DNA of 64,000 nucleotides from Flaccisagitta enflata (lineage: Eukaryota > Chaetognatha > Sagittoidea > Aphragmophora): NCBI GenBank assembly GCA_965153355.1, contig OZ231127.1:20646001-20710000 (forward strand), given 5' to 3'. This document shows positions 21,368-31,786 of the stretch, one piece after another (positions within the stretch are counted from its first letter, which is position 1; each line of letters begins with the position of its first letter). A program made the translations under genes and the position numbers. A model generated the notes under the pieces. That model was given only the letters and a program-made list of their open reading frames with translations, made no database searches and had not been told where the DNA came from.

Positions 21368-22120
21368 TTGATGAGAGTCATGAGGAGGAAGAACGAGGAG
21401 GATGGAAAAGGAGCAGGCGAGAAAGTGGAAGAGGAGAAGAAGAAGGTGGAGGGAAAAGCCGGAGAAGAGAGGAGGAGACAGGGCAGGGAGGCCAGGGCAG
21501 CGTCTCCTCGAAGAACAACGCAGGGCCGCGGAGTTGCAACAGTCCGTCGTTGGAGGGCTGATGACGTCATCGGCAGGGTCTGGCCTGCCAGCGACGCTCG
21601 TCTTCGAGGCGCGTGGACCGTTACGGACCCTATTCCTGCTCGGGCCCTCACCGCGTTCGATATCAACGCCTTCGCCGACAAGCGCGCCGCCGGTGAAGCG
21701 CGTCGTCAAGCCAACGATGCGCTCCGGGCGGCAAGAAAGGCGAAAAGAGAAAAAGCTGCCAACGAAAGCTTAAATACTGCAGTCTCGGGAGTAGAAGCGC
21801 TCATGGGGGAGTGGACGTCGGATCCTACCACGGACGCCCCCCCTCCGCCACGCGGAGCAGAGGAAGTGGAGCGACAGGATGTGCATGGCCCTGACAACGG
21901 GGACGGTGACGACGACGACGACGACGACGACTACGAGACTCAGGATGACAGTGAGGGCGATGACATGGACACTCACGAACACGACGGAAGGGGAGAGGGA
22001 CTTCCTCCCGGGGAGGTTGCTCGACCCGACCCTTACAGGCCCCCAAGGGGTACTTACTGCTCCTCCTCTTGCTCCCCCAATTCTGCCGCCGCCGCCGCAG
22101 ACGTCGCAGGCGGTCATTGA
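21368..22120 (+). CDS. Post-pol frame 1, charged, unknown function
   Basis: A 250-residue frame follows pol. Residues 1-50 are Lys/Arg/Glu-rich; the middle has TAFDINAFADKRAAGEARRQ and looks helical; residues about 170-215 are acidic with a poly-Asp run from a GAC repeat. I see no signal peptide and no membrane segment, which argues against an env gene. I do not recognise the family. GC-rich codon use matches gag and pol, so it shares the element's composition. It could be an accessory gene, a captured gene or a second gag-like segment. Confidence 0.45.
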   Translation: MMRVMRRKNEEDGKGAGEKVEEEKKKVEGKAGEERRRQGREARAASPRRTTQGRGVATVRRWRADDVIGRVWPASDARLRGAWTVTDPIPARALTAFDINAFADKRAAGEARRQANDALRAARKAKREKAANESLNTAVSGVEALMGEWTSDPTTDAPPPPRGAEEVERQDVHGPDNGDGDDDDDDDDYETQDDSEGDDMDTHEHDGRGEGLPPGEVARPDPYRPPRGTYCSSSCSPNSAAAAADVAGGH

Positions 22121-22184
22121 GTAGCCGGCGTTACCGTGGCGCCGAGCGCGGGCTTCGACGCTTTGCCCGGCGCCCGTTTTCAGC

Positions 22185-22820
22185 ATGCCTGACGCGGCGC
22201 TGGTGATCCCTTACGTATCAAGTGACCTGTCCTCCATCTCGCAGGAACAAGCAGTCGAATTGGTGAAGATCTACAACACCCAAGTCGACGCCCTAGTCGA
22301 CGCCGTCATCGACCGGAAGCACACTGCGATGTACCACGACAAGCAGCGTAGCGTACGTGCGGAGAGAGATGCTCGCCATCCACAAGCCGAGCGAAGAGCA
22401 TATGTTCCGACACAAAGAGTCAGAGACGAATTAGTCGAAGAGGACGGAGAGATTGCGACGGTTGAAACACGCGAGACGCTCCAATTGTGCAAGATCATCA
22501 ACATCAGATCTTTTGGAGCAACGGCGGACATGGGAAATGGGACTTTGAGAGACATTTCCCGGGGACAAGCCTCGAATCAGAGAAAAAGACGAAGTGAAGG
22601 AGCCGCTCGTCGGATCGCGGAGGCTATTCGTTCGACCGGAAGTGGCAGCGATCAGCGTCAGACGCCCGCGACGCAGGATCCTCCACAGCATCATCCGAGA
22701 GACGATCGACGAGCCAAAGCTGGCGGCAACAATCTACAAATCGAAGTGAGTGAGAAGAGGTGGGTGAGCAGGGGTAGACCTTTTTGCCGGATGCATCGCA
22801 TACGTTATCATCGGCGGTGA
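22185..22820 (+). CDS. Post-pol frame 2, unknown function
   Basis: A 211-residue frame starts at ATG 22185. The first 60 residues (VIPYVSSDLSSISQEQAVEL, then YNTQVDALVDAVIDRK) look like an amphipathic helical domain. The rest is basic and low in hydrophobics. No catalytic motif, signal peptide or membrane segment is visible. It may continue frame 1 after a frameshift, because the two lie 64 bp apart with no other signal between them. Confidence 0.45.
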   Translation: MPDAALVIPYVSSDLSSISQEQAVELVKIYNTQVDALVDAVIDRKHTAMYHDKQRSVRAERDARHPQAERRAYVPTQRVRDELVEEDGEIATVETRETLQLCKIINIRSFGATADMGNGTLRDISRGQASNQRKRRSEGAARRIAEAIRSTGSGSDQRQTPATQDPPQHHPRDDRRAKAGGNNLQIEVSEKRWVSRGRPFCRMHRIRYHRR

Positions 22821-23560
22821 TGGATGGTCGGCGGTACCACATGGTCACTGTCCCCGGCCTCCTCTCCTCAGCCAGCGGTCACGTGACATTCTGTCGTGTC
22901 CCCAGCACTCAAGCGGCGGCGACAGGCAATCAGGAATGGCATGCTGCGCGAAGAGGGCAGCCGCAAATCTGCCCCCACCTCCTCCTCCTCCCGTCGGCGA
23001 CGACCAACAGCGGCGAGGAAGGAGCCGACGCCAACAAAAAGAAGAGGAATAGTCGTCCAAAAAGGAAGTCTGGGGATGCGTCGACGTCCAACAGGTCGTC
23101 AACGTCGACTGTATCCACTTCCTCTCCTTCACATCGCCCTCCCCGATCGCCGGAGGACCTTCTGACCGAGGCGATGTTGGCCGTCGCCATCAAGTTGCCA
23201 AGTCATCCTCGGCAAAAGGATATTCAAAAAGTTGTAGAAATTCTTCCGGCGGCATTCTCTCCCAACTCATCTCCGATGGATCGCGCGATCTCCTGCCCGA
23301 TCACAACCGTGAATGAACCAGATGGCGAGAAGCTCGCGAGCAGCCACAACTTCAGGATGAGGTTGTCCGGTGGCTTCCAGCATAAGAGTTGCTCAGATGG
23401 CGAAAATGCTGTTGTAGCGAAAAGAAAGGAAATAGGCAGCGTCAGCGCTGAGTTCTCTCAGCCACGACGGACGATGCCATCGACTTCGGCACTCACGCCA
23501 CTCAGCGTCGTCGAGCAACCACGCGATACCTTCGGCAGGAAACCCCCTCCGCCACAGTAG
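22784..23560 (+). CDS. Post-pol frame 3, Ser/Pro-rich, unknown function
   Basis: A 258-residue frame overlaps the end of frame 2 by 37 bp. Residues 60-130 are Ser/Arg/Pro-rich and disordered-looking. A more ordered stretch follows (PEDLLTEAMLAVAIKLPSHP, then IQKVVEILPAAF). It ends in TAG. No family was recognised. Together with frames 1 and 2 it makes the 3' part of this element unusually long. Confidence 0.4.
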   Translation: MPDASHTLSSAVMDGRRYHMVTVPGLLSSASGHVTFCRVPSTQAAATGNQEWHAARRGQPQICPHLLLLPSATTNSGEEGADANKKKRNSRPKRKSGDASTSNRSSTSTVSTSSPSHRPPRSPEDLLTEAMLAVAIKLPSHPRQKDIQKVVEILPAAFSPNSSPMDRAISCPITTVNEPDGEKLASSHNFRMRLSGGFQHKSCSDGENAVVAKRKEIGSVSAEFSQPRRTMPSTSALTPLSVVEQPRDTFGRKPPPPQ

Positions 23561-24430
23561 GAAAAGCGACGCGCCATCTATCGTGGAGAAGAACGGCAAG
23601 TGAGCCGGGTGAGGGTCTCGTCGCTATGATCCCGGCCATCGTCTTCCCACTTCAATCGCGGAAGTCATACCGGCGTTTCACGTCGTCGCGGCGGACAAGC
23701 GGTTGATCATCCAATAGCGACTCGAGATGCTTCCGGTGACAGACAGGCCAGCCGCCCTCGCTTCTCTAGAGGGCGGTCGGGGGAGGGGGTCCCACCGGGG
23801 ACCCCCCTGCGACTCTCACGCGTAAGTGTCGAGGGGTAGGGGGGTCTTGAATTGCTCATGCAGCAGATCCAATTGTACCAGAACAGAATATTAAGGCGTA
23901 GCAGTTTGGAATATGAGTCAGTTCCTGCTCTCCCAATCCGTTCTCCCATACCCATCCCGGGTGTAGAACCCCACTCAGCTTGCATTTTCAGGGCGTGCGT
24001 GCTGGGTGATGGACAATCCTATGAGGGCATTGGTACGTAGTTTAAGTATAAATATATACGCTAGTATAGGCCACTTAGTATAGTCTAAATGTTTATTTCA
24101 GTCCATCATTCACGTGGATCTAGTATCGTTACCTTTTCTTTTGTTTATAAGTGGATGCAGAAGATAGGCAAGAAGGCAATTCATAGACATAACGATAAGC
24201 CCGGACGATCGGCGGTGGTAGGTGTTTCTGCTCCTAGAACCCATTTTCTGGATAATCTTATCCGCGCGAGATCCACGATATTTATAATAGTGTCTTTGTA
24301 ATATTTAAAAATTTTTGTTTTGAGATGAGCCCCGGATGTTGTCATAGCTGGTAAATTTTTAAAATGAACGGTATTCCCTGACAAGAAACTAGTTAGATCC
24401 GAGATTTGAAATTTTTTTGGCAAATATTTC
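23561..24430 (+). other. 3' untranslated part of the retrotransposon
   Basis: No convincing frame. It contains an imperfect GC-rich hairpin near 23755-23810 (gagggcggtc, then ggtcccaccggggacc) and then AT-rich DNA up to the polypurine tract. Confidence 0.5.
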
Positions 24431-24444
24431 AAATGGGGGGACAC
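24431..24444 (+). promoter_or_regulatory. Candidate polypurine tract
   Basis: AAATGGGGGGA directly precedes CAC and the 3' LTR start. A purine run in this place primes plus-strand synthesis in LTR elements. Confidence 0.55.
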
Positions 24445-25228
24445 TGTGACATTCTGCACATTCCCCACCATACCAGGTCAAGCGCTCGATCGGATGCAGT
24501 CGGCTCCCCGCGGATCCCGAAGAGAGGAGGGCTCTCTCGCTGCCAGTCCAAGATGGCGTCACCTCGACTGCAAGTGGGAGAAATCGAAGGAGAAGGAGAG
24601 AGATCTTCGATCGACGGAGGAAGGGGAGGAACGCGCGCGCGCGCCGGAAGCGCTGACTTCCGGTTGGGGATTGATGAACTATATCTCCTCAACCGCTTAG
24701 AGGAGAAAAGACTTCGACCCCTCTATCGAATTCCCACGACGTGACGATTCCATTTATCATTGTTCCATTGCTGCCAAATAATTTCAAATCTCGTGATGCT
24801 TTGATTCATTTTTTGTTGTTATTTCCAGGTTAAGTAAAAGTAGCTTCCCTGACTTTCTTGCTGACATTCGATTTCACGATCTCAGTTAAAGACTCGATTT
24901 TGATGCTTTTTCCCCGACTTCCCTGCCCTGCGCCTAGATTGGAAACCGTTCGACAACATCCGTGTAAGTCCTTGACCTTTTTATCATTTTTGGCGCTTTA
25001 CAGAAGTATCTTTCATTGATGTACAGAGTTTATCCTAACCTTTTTCCTTTTCTCTGTCCGTCAGGATTCCACGAATAGACTGATTTCGCGGACAACTTGA
25101 CCGCTCATCTCAACAATTCGTTCTAAGCGGGTGTGCGTTCCAAATCATTAGCGCAGCTACGCAGTGGAGTCAGTTCTCGCGATTACGCATCAGGAGCTTG
25201 CTAAGAAACTAGACGCTAAACGCTCTCA
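24445..25228 (+). repeat. 3' LTR
   Basis: Same 784-bp length and same ends as the 5' LTR. It reads ccgtgtaagtcc near 24960, a donor-like site absent from the 5' LTR, and shares the acceptor-like tract near 25065. It is followed by GGTGC. Confidence 0.95.
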
Positions 25229-25281
25229 GGTGCTATGGCGCACCTAAAAAATGTCAGAATTTTGAACTGATTCTTCTGTCA

Positions 25282-25462
<181 letters not shown>

Positions 25463-25490
25463 AAAGTAAGCCCTTCCACATCAGTTAATG

Positions 25491-26045
25491 TGTACAGTCA
25501 GCAGACAAAACACAATATATTATATATTACTCCAGGTGGTTTTGATCAACCACTGATGCTAGACAGAATGCTGTAAACAACAACTGGTTATTAAATTACT
25601 TTCGCTGTTAAGTACAAGATTGGCAAAATCCAATTTTCCTAAAAGAATAGAACCTGCAGATTCATACTTTGATAAAATTCTGAAGAAGTTTGATATTGTA
25701 ACATATGCACATTTTTATAAAATCTTTTTTTAACATTATATTATAATTAAATTAAACGTAGTAAAAATTTCATATTTTCATGTAAAAAGTATATATCTTG
25801 TAATGTATCAAACTTTACAGAATTTCATCAGGATTATGAATCTGCAGGTCTCATTCTATTTGGAGAAAGTTGGATTTTTGCTAAATTTGTAACTTAACAG
25901 CCGGCTGTAATTTCAACAACCAGTTGTTGTTTACAGCATTCTGTTTAACATCAGTGGGTTGGATCAAAACCGACGGAGTGATATATATACCTATTGTGTT
26001 TTGTTCACTGACTAGGAGGAAAGTTTTGTTCACTGACTGTGTACT
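25491..26045. mobile_element. Foldback MITE, arms over 200 bp
   Basis: The left arm (25491-25710) and right arm (25795-26045) are reverse complements with small indels. Shared parts include acagaatgctgtaaacaaca, gacaaaacacaat and cctgcagattcat. The ends read TGTACAGTCAG. The right arm carries one extra 30-bp duplication of the gttttgttcactgact segment. It lies about 120 bp from the gene B coiled-coil exon. No coding sequence was seen. Confidence 0.85.
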
Positions 26046-26165
26046 GCATCCATGTATAAGTCTGAAACATGATCAAAAACACAAGCTAGCTTCCCGAAAC
26101 TTGAGCAGACAAAATTACCAAAGCCAAGCACACAAATCATTTCGTGCAAATTTAAAGGCATTTAC

Positions 26166-26341
26166 TTTTTTGTCATATCTCGTTGAACTTCTTTAATTCT
26201 TCGCTTTCCTTCCTTTTCGAACGCTTCGATTCTTTTCAACTCGTTCGTGGATTCGGCGACTGACTTATTGATGGTCCTACTATCTTCCTTGAACGTCTCC
26301 AATCGTGTCTTCAACTGATCATGAGCCTTCTCCATAATCTC
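26166..26341 (-). CDS. Gene B exon 4: TRIM-like coiled coil
   Basis: The 176-nt exon has acceptor TTTTTTTGAAG at its upstream (higher-coordinate) side and donor AA/GTAAAT at its lower side. It encodes EIMEKAHDQLKTRLETFKED and about 38 further residues, rich in Glu/Lys with heptad spacing, the dimerising coiled coil of tripartite proteins. Length and phases equal those of gene A exon 4 (41043-41218). The phase-2 donor requires a further exon, but the family's last exon (conserved RDSPALIE) was not found between here and position 1. It may be lost, or lie to the left of the window beyond the retrotransposon. Confidence 0.8.
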
Positions 26342-26376
26342 CTTCAAAAAAAGATAAAAAATTCGAAAAGGTATTC

Positions 26377-26411
26377 TATGGTCAGCGGTGCTTGATGCCC
26401 TTTTGGTGTTA
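26377..26411 (+). repeat. Fragment of a family 2 terminus
   Basis: ATGGTCAGCGGT, then tgatgccctt, matches the outer end of family 2 (as at 56416), then breaks off at the family 1 start. Confidence 0.5.
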
Positions 26412-26608
26412 AACAAGGCCGGATACACGGCTACCGAAGTCTTGTGCGGGTGGGCAGGGGCCATATTTGAGGTCACCAGATCATTTGGGCAGGAGCAGTG
26501 AGGCCAAAGAAATAAAATCATAAAAAAAGTAAAGTGTGACCAACGGACCAACCGACCGACCGACCGACCGACGGACAAAGCGGGTTGTAGAGTCGCGTGC
26601 ACGCGACT
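26412..26608 (+). mobile_element. Hairpin-ended repeat, family 1, compact copy
   Basis: It starts AACAAGGCCGGATACACGGC. The 5' motif reads AGTCTTGTGC at 26438, followed by GGGTGGGCAGGGGCCATATT. A GACC/GACG block lies at 26538-26575, then AAAGCGGGTTGTAG and the perfect hairpin AGTCGCGTGCACGCGACT at 26591-26608. It lies in the gene B intron between exons 3 and 4. A second start (AACAAGGCCGACTACC) follows at once at 26609, so two copies were joined head to tail, the second being truncated. Confidence 0.8.
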
Positions 26609-28525
26609 AACAAGGCCGACTACCAAAGTTGCAATTGGGTGAGCAGGTGCAAAGGTAACAAAAGACGAATCAATCGCGGTTAATTCCGCGCATCGGGGTC
26701 CGCCGAAGAAACCCTGACTCTCCACCATTGTAGAAGTGTCATCGCTTCTGCTGCTGCATTTAATAAGGACACAAAGGTTGGGTGACATACCTAACTACCT
26801 GGTGCGCCATACCAAACCAATTTTTGCTCCTCCAACTGCCCCTATGGGGTCCCAAACAGGGGTAGAAGGGCCTTTTTTGGCCTGTCCCGATTTTGTCCCT
26901 GTAAGCAAAAAGCTAGTTTAAGCAATCAAAAAATGTCAAGCAGAGTCATCCCATAGCTTGTAAGCCATCTCTATCCATCCATTGACATGTGCAAAAAATT
27001 TGAACTCAATAACTCAACTGTAAGATGAAAAAAAATGACTTCAAATTATAATACTCTTCCCCTTCATTTTTCTGTCATTTTTTTCTCAAAATGAGATAAG
27101 CCGACAGTTTTTTTTGTAAGCCTATGATTGTTCAAACATTAAGCATTTTTTCTTTTGTTATTGCATTAACAACTAGTTGAACGACATTTCCTCCAAATTT
27201 CAAGGATTTTTTCCTTTTCATTTTGGAGAAATCAACAGTTTCCTAGAGCGTTACAATTCAAAGGTGCTCCTTGTTGGTGGTGTCACACTTGTGTCACACT
27301 ATGATTCATACTCTGTCAAGGCATAGTAACATGATTAACGGAAAAGTCATCTACATGATGAGAAAGATGGTGAAATTCTGTACCTACATCTAAAATTTCA
27401 AGTCTTAACTCTAATTCGTTTGGTCACAATGAAATTACAAAGTTGATCAGTACTGAAATAGGGAGTGAATTGTAACGCTCGCCGACGAAGCCTCGTAGTT
27501 AATTCTTTGTTTCCACACAGCGCTTCTCACACAAAGGCGCGATGCTTTTGTGCCTCAATTTAGAAAAATTTCATAAAATTCAAATTGGCTTATCCCAAAA
27601 ACTATTTGAGCTAGCCCAACGAAATTTTGCACGGTTGTTACCTAGATCAAGAGGGTTCTTCACCTATATTCTGGTGTGTCTTAAAGATGCCTAGGAGTCC
27701 AGACAGACCAACCAACCTACCAGAAAAAAAAATGGAAAAAACGGCATAACTTTTGAAATAATTGTCCGATCTGGTTGAAATTTTGCATGAAGCTTCCCTT
27801 AAAGATGCCTCGTCACTGGCATGAAATAGAGCTTGGCAAAAAAATTTTTTCCTCCAACAGCCCACCCAGCCAGAAATGGTACTTATAGAGATTTTTTCAA
27901 AAAACTCAAAATTTTGTTTAAAAATTTAGAAACATGAACATACATGATTGCTTGAACATATTCTTCAAGAATTTGACTGTCATATTGATTTCTTCATTGT
28001 ATTTAACTAAATCTAACATTAGTACGTTTGCAAAAAGATGTGTAATTAGGCCTAATTTGTATGAAAAATGAGCTCTCATAAGAAAATCCAAGTATCAATT
28101 CATACATGATATAATGTTAGCTACATGATGATGTATGGTTTTGTTCGATTTTCAACATTTCAAAATTGATGGATTTCACTCCGACCACGGACCCTTTTCC
28201 ATGACATTAACCAACTTGGGTAATCTTAGGGAATTCAATCCGGTGCACTTGTTTTTTCCCGCAAGGGCAAATCTTTAATTCAAGCGCACTCGAGTTAAAA
28301 CATACAAAACCAAGTCCACACCTTGCCCTAAATCTATCTATAACCCAACCCTATCCCTAACCTTAAAACCCACCCCATCCCTTAGTCCCTAACCCTACCC
28401 CTAACCCTAAAACACTACCCGCGTAAAAACACTTTAAAACAAAAGACACAGATTGAAATCCCTAACGTGACCGAATCGGGCATTTGCACCGAGGCAGTAT
28501 TATAAAAACCGACTGTGAACGCTGA
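26609..28525. other. Gene B intron sequence, no gene found
   Basis: AT-rich with no supported exon. It begins with a truncated family 1 start. Degenerate CCCTAA repeats lie at 28325-28420. Motifs of the old repeat (aaattttgcatgaagctt) occur near 27775. Confidence 0.5.
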
Positions 28526-30697
28526 AACAAGGCCAACACCTTACAGTCGCGTGCGGTTGTCAAGATAGTAAGGGGAAAGCTAAAAATTCTGCATCGTTTT
28601 TTTGGCAAATTTTGTTGTGAGAAGCCTTATTAGGTATTTTTGAAAGTATTTGTTCAATAAAATATTGACCGGGTTCATTTTTTATTTACACTAGACAACA
28701 ATAACAAAACAGAAACTGGGTCAAAATTATCGTTCGATTCCGCTTACTTCCATCTGAAACTGTTAAATGAAATCATTTTGCTCAGTAATTTTTATACAAA
28801 CCTGTCATGGAAAGATGCAAATGGTAGAAAGGGTGCGCATCGGAGAAAATATTTTTTGAAATCAGTTCCAGACAGTATTGGATGGCCTCTTTCATATAAT
28901 TAAACCAGACCAAAACCAGACCAAAACCAGACCTAAATCAGACCTAAATCAAACATAAACCAGACAAAAACCAGACATAGACCAGACCTAAACCAGACCT
29001 AACCCAGACCTAAACCAGACATAAATCAGACATGAACCAGTCTTAAACCAGACTTAAACCAGACTTAAACCAGACGTAAACAAGACTTAAACCAGACTTT
29101 AACCAGACATAAACCAGACTTAAACCAGACTTAAACCAGACCTAAACCAGACTTAAACCAGACTTAAACCATACTTATCTTTGATATCATTTTAACCAGC
29201 AGACTTAAACCAGCAGACTTAGACCATTAGACCAGCAGACTTAAACAATTAGATTTAAACTAGCAGACTTAAACCAGCACACTTAAACCAGCAGATTCAA
29301 ACCAGCAGACTTTAACCATCAGACTTTAACCAGCAGACTTTAACCAGCAGACTTTAACCAGCAGACTTTAACCAGCAGACTTTAACCAGCAGACTTTAAC
29401 CAGCAGACTTTAACCAGCAGACTTTAACTAGCAGACTTTAACCAGCAGACTTTAACCAAAAATGATCAAAAATGACCAAAAATGATCAAAAATGACCAAA
29501 ATGACCAAAAATGACAAAAAGTGACCAAAATGACCAAAAATGACCAAAAATGACCAAAAATGACCAAAAATGACCTAAATGACCAAAATGACCAAAATGA
29601 CCAACGATGACTAAAAATGACCAAAATGACCAAAATGACCAAAATGACCAAAATGACCAAAATGACCAAAAATGACCAAAATGACCAAAATGACCAAAAT
29701 GACCAAAATGACCAAAATGACCAAAATGACCAAAAATGACCAAAGATGACCAAAAACGACCAAAATGACCAAAAATGACCAAAAATGACCAAAAATGATC
29801 AAAAATGACCAAAAATGATCAAAAATGACCAAAATGACCAAAAATGACCAAAAATGACCAAAAATGCCCAAAAATGATCAAAAAAAGCCAAAAATGACCC
29901 AAAATGACCAAAATGACCAAAATAACATAAATGACCAAAACGACCAAAAATAACCACAAAATGACCAAAAATGATCAAAAATGACCAAAATTGACCAAAA
30001 CTGACCAAAATGACCAAAATGACCAGAAGTGACCAAAAATGACCAAAAATGACCAAAAATTGACCAAAAATGATCAAAAATGATCAAAATAACCAAAATA
30101 ACCAAAAAAGACTAAAAAATGACCAAAAATGACCAAAATGACCAAAAATGACCAAAAATGACCAAAAATGATCAAAAATGACCAAAATGACCAAAATGAC
30201 CAAAAATGATCAAAATGACTAAAAAAGACCAAAAATGACCAAAATGACCAAAAATGACCAAAAATGACAAAAAATGATCAAAAATGATCAAAAAAGATCA
30301 ACAATGATCAAAAATGATCAAAAAAGGCCAAAAATGACCCAAAATGACCAAAATGACCAAAATGACCAAGATAACCAAAAATGACCAAAAATGACCAATA
30401 ATGACCAAAAATGACCAAAAATGATCAAAATTGATCAAAAATGACCAAAATTGACCAAAAATGACCAAAATGATCAAATTGACCAAAATGACCAAAATGA
30501 CCAAAATGACCAAAAATGACCAAAAACGACTAAAAGCAACCAACAATTCCTAAAAACAACAAAAAAATGACTCAAAATAACTCAAGACGACCCAATAGGA
30601 CGCAAAAAAGCAAAGTGTTACCGACGGACCGACGGACCGACGGACGGACGGACCGACCGACCGACGGAGCGGGTTGTAGAGTCGCGTGCACGCGACT
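28526..30697 (+). mobile_element. Long complete family 1 element with nested minisatellites
   Basis: It starts AACAAGGCCAACACC with 5' motif AGTCGCGTGC at 28545. About 350 bp of unique DNA follows, then CCAGACTTAAA-type units (28905-29175), CAGCAGACTTTAAC units (29195-29455), about 115 AAAATGACC units (29455-30530), a GACGGACC block (30620-30668), GCGGGTTGTAG and the perfect hairpin AGTCGCGTGCACGCGACT at 30680-30697. The order of minisatellites is the same as in the copy at 10175. All long frames across it are repeat artefacts. Confidence 0.8.
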
Positions 30698-30819
30698 AAA
30701 AATATGGCCAAATACTCAGTAATCAATAGTTAGAATTTGCATGTCCAACCTGTTTCCGCGCGGAATTAAGCTGATTCTCATCGATTCTTTTCATTAAGTT
30801 AGAGGTGCGACGGTTCTGT

Positions 30820-31022
30820 TCTCTATTAAGACCATGAGACCAAAAGACTAAAAAACCAAAAGACTAAGAGACTAAATGTAAATTGACTTAGATTAACTTT
30901 TGATAATTTAAAATGACTTAAAATGTCTTAAAATGGTGTAAAACATCAAAAAAAGCAAAGTGTTTCCGATGGACGGACCGACCGACGGACAGAGTGGGTT
31001 GTAGAGTCGCGTGCATCCGACT
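30820..31022 (+). mobile_element. Family 1 3' end, diverged hairpin
   Basis: A short AAAGACTAA / AAATGACTT stretch leads into a GACGGACC block and GTGGGTTGTAG, ending AGTCGCGTGCATCCGACT at 31005-31022. The 5' end was not recognised. Confidence 0.6.
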
Positions 31023-31132
31023 AAAAACAGAGTGTTTCAGGACCGACGAACCGACGGAAAAATGGATCCAGTTATGTTAGCAACGATAGTGTGACCACTT
31101 GTTTGAAAAGAGGAAGAGATACCGAACGAAAC

Positions 31133-31322
31133 CTGTGAATGGTTGCCGTGGCCGGTTTTGGCACAGTCGTAGCAGCAGGAAACCTTACAATCCATGCAGA
31201 AGATCAGCATACGTTTTCGCGTGCAGGCGCATTCGTCCGTCACCGCCTTCGTCGTATCTTTCATTTCATCCATGAGTTCCGTCATCCAGGGGACTTTGAC
31301 ATAGTCGGCAAGCCCCACGGAA
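31133..31322 (-). CDS. Gene B exon 3: B-box zinc finger
   Basis: The 190-nt exon is bounded by acceptor GATTAG and donor CACAG/GTTTCG. It starts in phase to complete the codon left by exon 2 (AG+T). It encodes SVGLADYVKVPWMTELMDEM, then a B-box: C-x-C, IFCMDC, CCYDC and GHGNH supply the Cys/His ligands. The first pair is C-x-C instead of the usual C-x2-H. Length and phase equal gene A exon 3. B-boxes bind zinc and help TRIM proteins self-associate. Confidence 0.85.
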
Positions 31323-31384
31323 CTAATCATGCAATGATGGACAGAAAAAAAATCGGTTTAGTTAATACTGGTCAATTTCATAAA

Positions 31385-31471
31385 TTTTTATGGACCGACG
31401 GACCGACGGGCGGAGGAACAGACGGACGGACGGATGGACAAAGCCTCTTATAGAGTTGCGTGTCCGCAACT
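31385..31471 (+). mobile_element. Family 1 3' end, GTCCGCAACT subtype
   Basis: A GACCGACGG block is followed by AAAGCCTCTTATAG and the perfect hairpin AGTTGCGTGTCCGCAACT at 31454-31471. Relative to the main subtype both arms have changed (AGTCGCG to AGTTGCG, CGCGACT to CGCAACT). Confidence 0.75.
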
Positions 31472-31560
31472 ATTAAGGAGTATCGTCAAATAAAGGCATT
31501 ACTGATAGATCGACCTTAACTCCCGGACGTGCACGTGCTTGTCAGTTCTTGGTTGCTTAC

Positions 31561-31638
31561 CTTTTGCAATGAGGACATCCATGGGATGATTGGGGAGTTT
31601 GAAAGTACTGCTGCAAGCAGGGAGCACAAAAGAGTTTG
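31561..31638 (-). CDS. Gene B exon 2: second half of the RING finger
   Basis: The 78-nt exon lies between acceptor CCTTTTTCAG and donor AAAAG/GTAAGC. It encodes SKLFCAPCLQQYFQ and HGCPHCK, giving the Cys pairs C27/C30 and C44/C47 of the RING when joined to exon 1. The phases fit: exon 1 leaves AG and this exon supplies C, giving Ser. Confidence 0.85.
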
Positions 31639-31786
31639 CTGAAAAAGGAAAGCAGATCCAGCCAAGTTAATATCTACATCTGAATCATATTTATTGGTAT
31701 TTACAGTGGTGCACCGTTAGGGCGCACCCGCTGTACGGCATGCCCGCCTATAAGGCATACAGCTTGCGGCCCCTTAATAGGTTTTT

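Larger units (their letters stand above)
12792..25228 (+). mobile_element. BEL/Pao LTR retrotransposon, degenerate, 12.4 kb
   Basis: Two LTRs of 784 bp (12792-13575, 24445-25228) start TGTGACATTC and end CGCTCTCA. They are flanked by the 5-bp duplication GGTGC (12787-12791, 25229-25233), the size expected for BEL/Pao. The intact target sequence is visible in the neighbouring repeat at 12646-12656. The interior encodes gag zinc fingers, aspartic protease, reverse transcriptase with FYVDD, RNase H and integrase in the usual order, broken by frameshifts and stops. About 3.7 kb between the end of pol and the 3' LTR holds three unidentified frames. Base composition is clearly more GC-rich than the flanks. 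As written it cannot make an intact polyprotein. Confidence 0.95.

Noticed and set aside
21368-23560. env-like gene
   Set aside because: No signal peptide, no membrane segment and no Cys-rich ectodomain are visible in any of the three frames.
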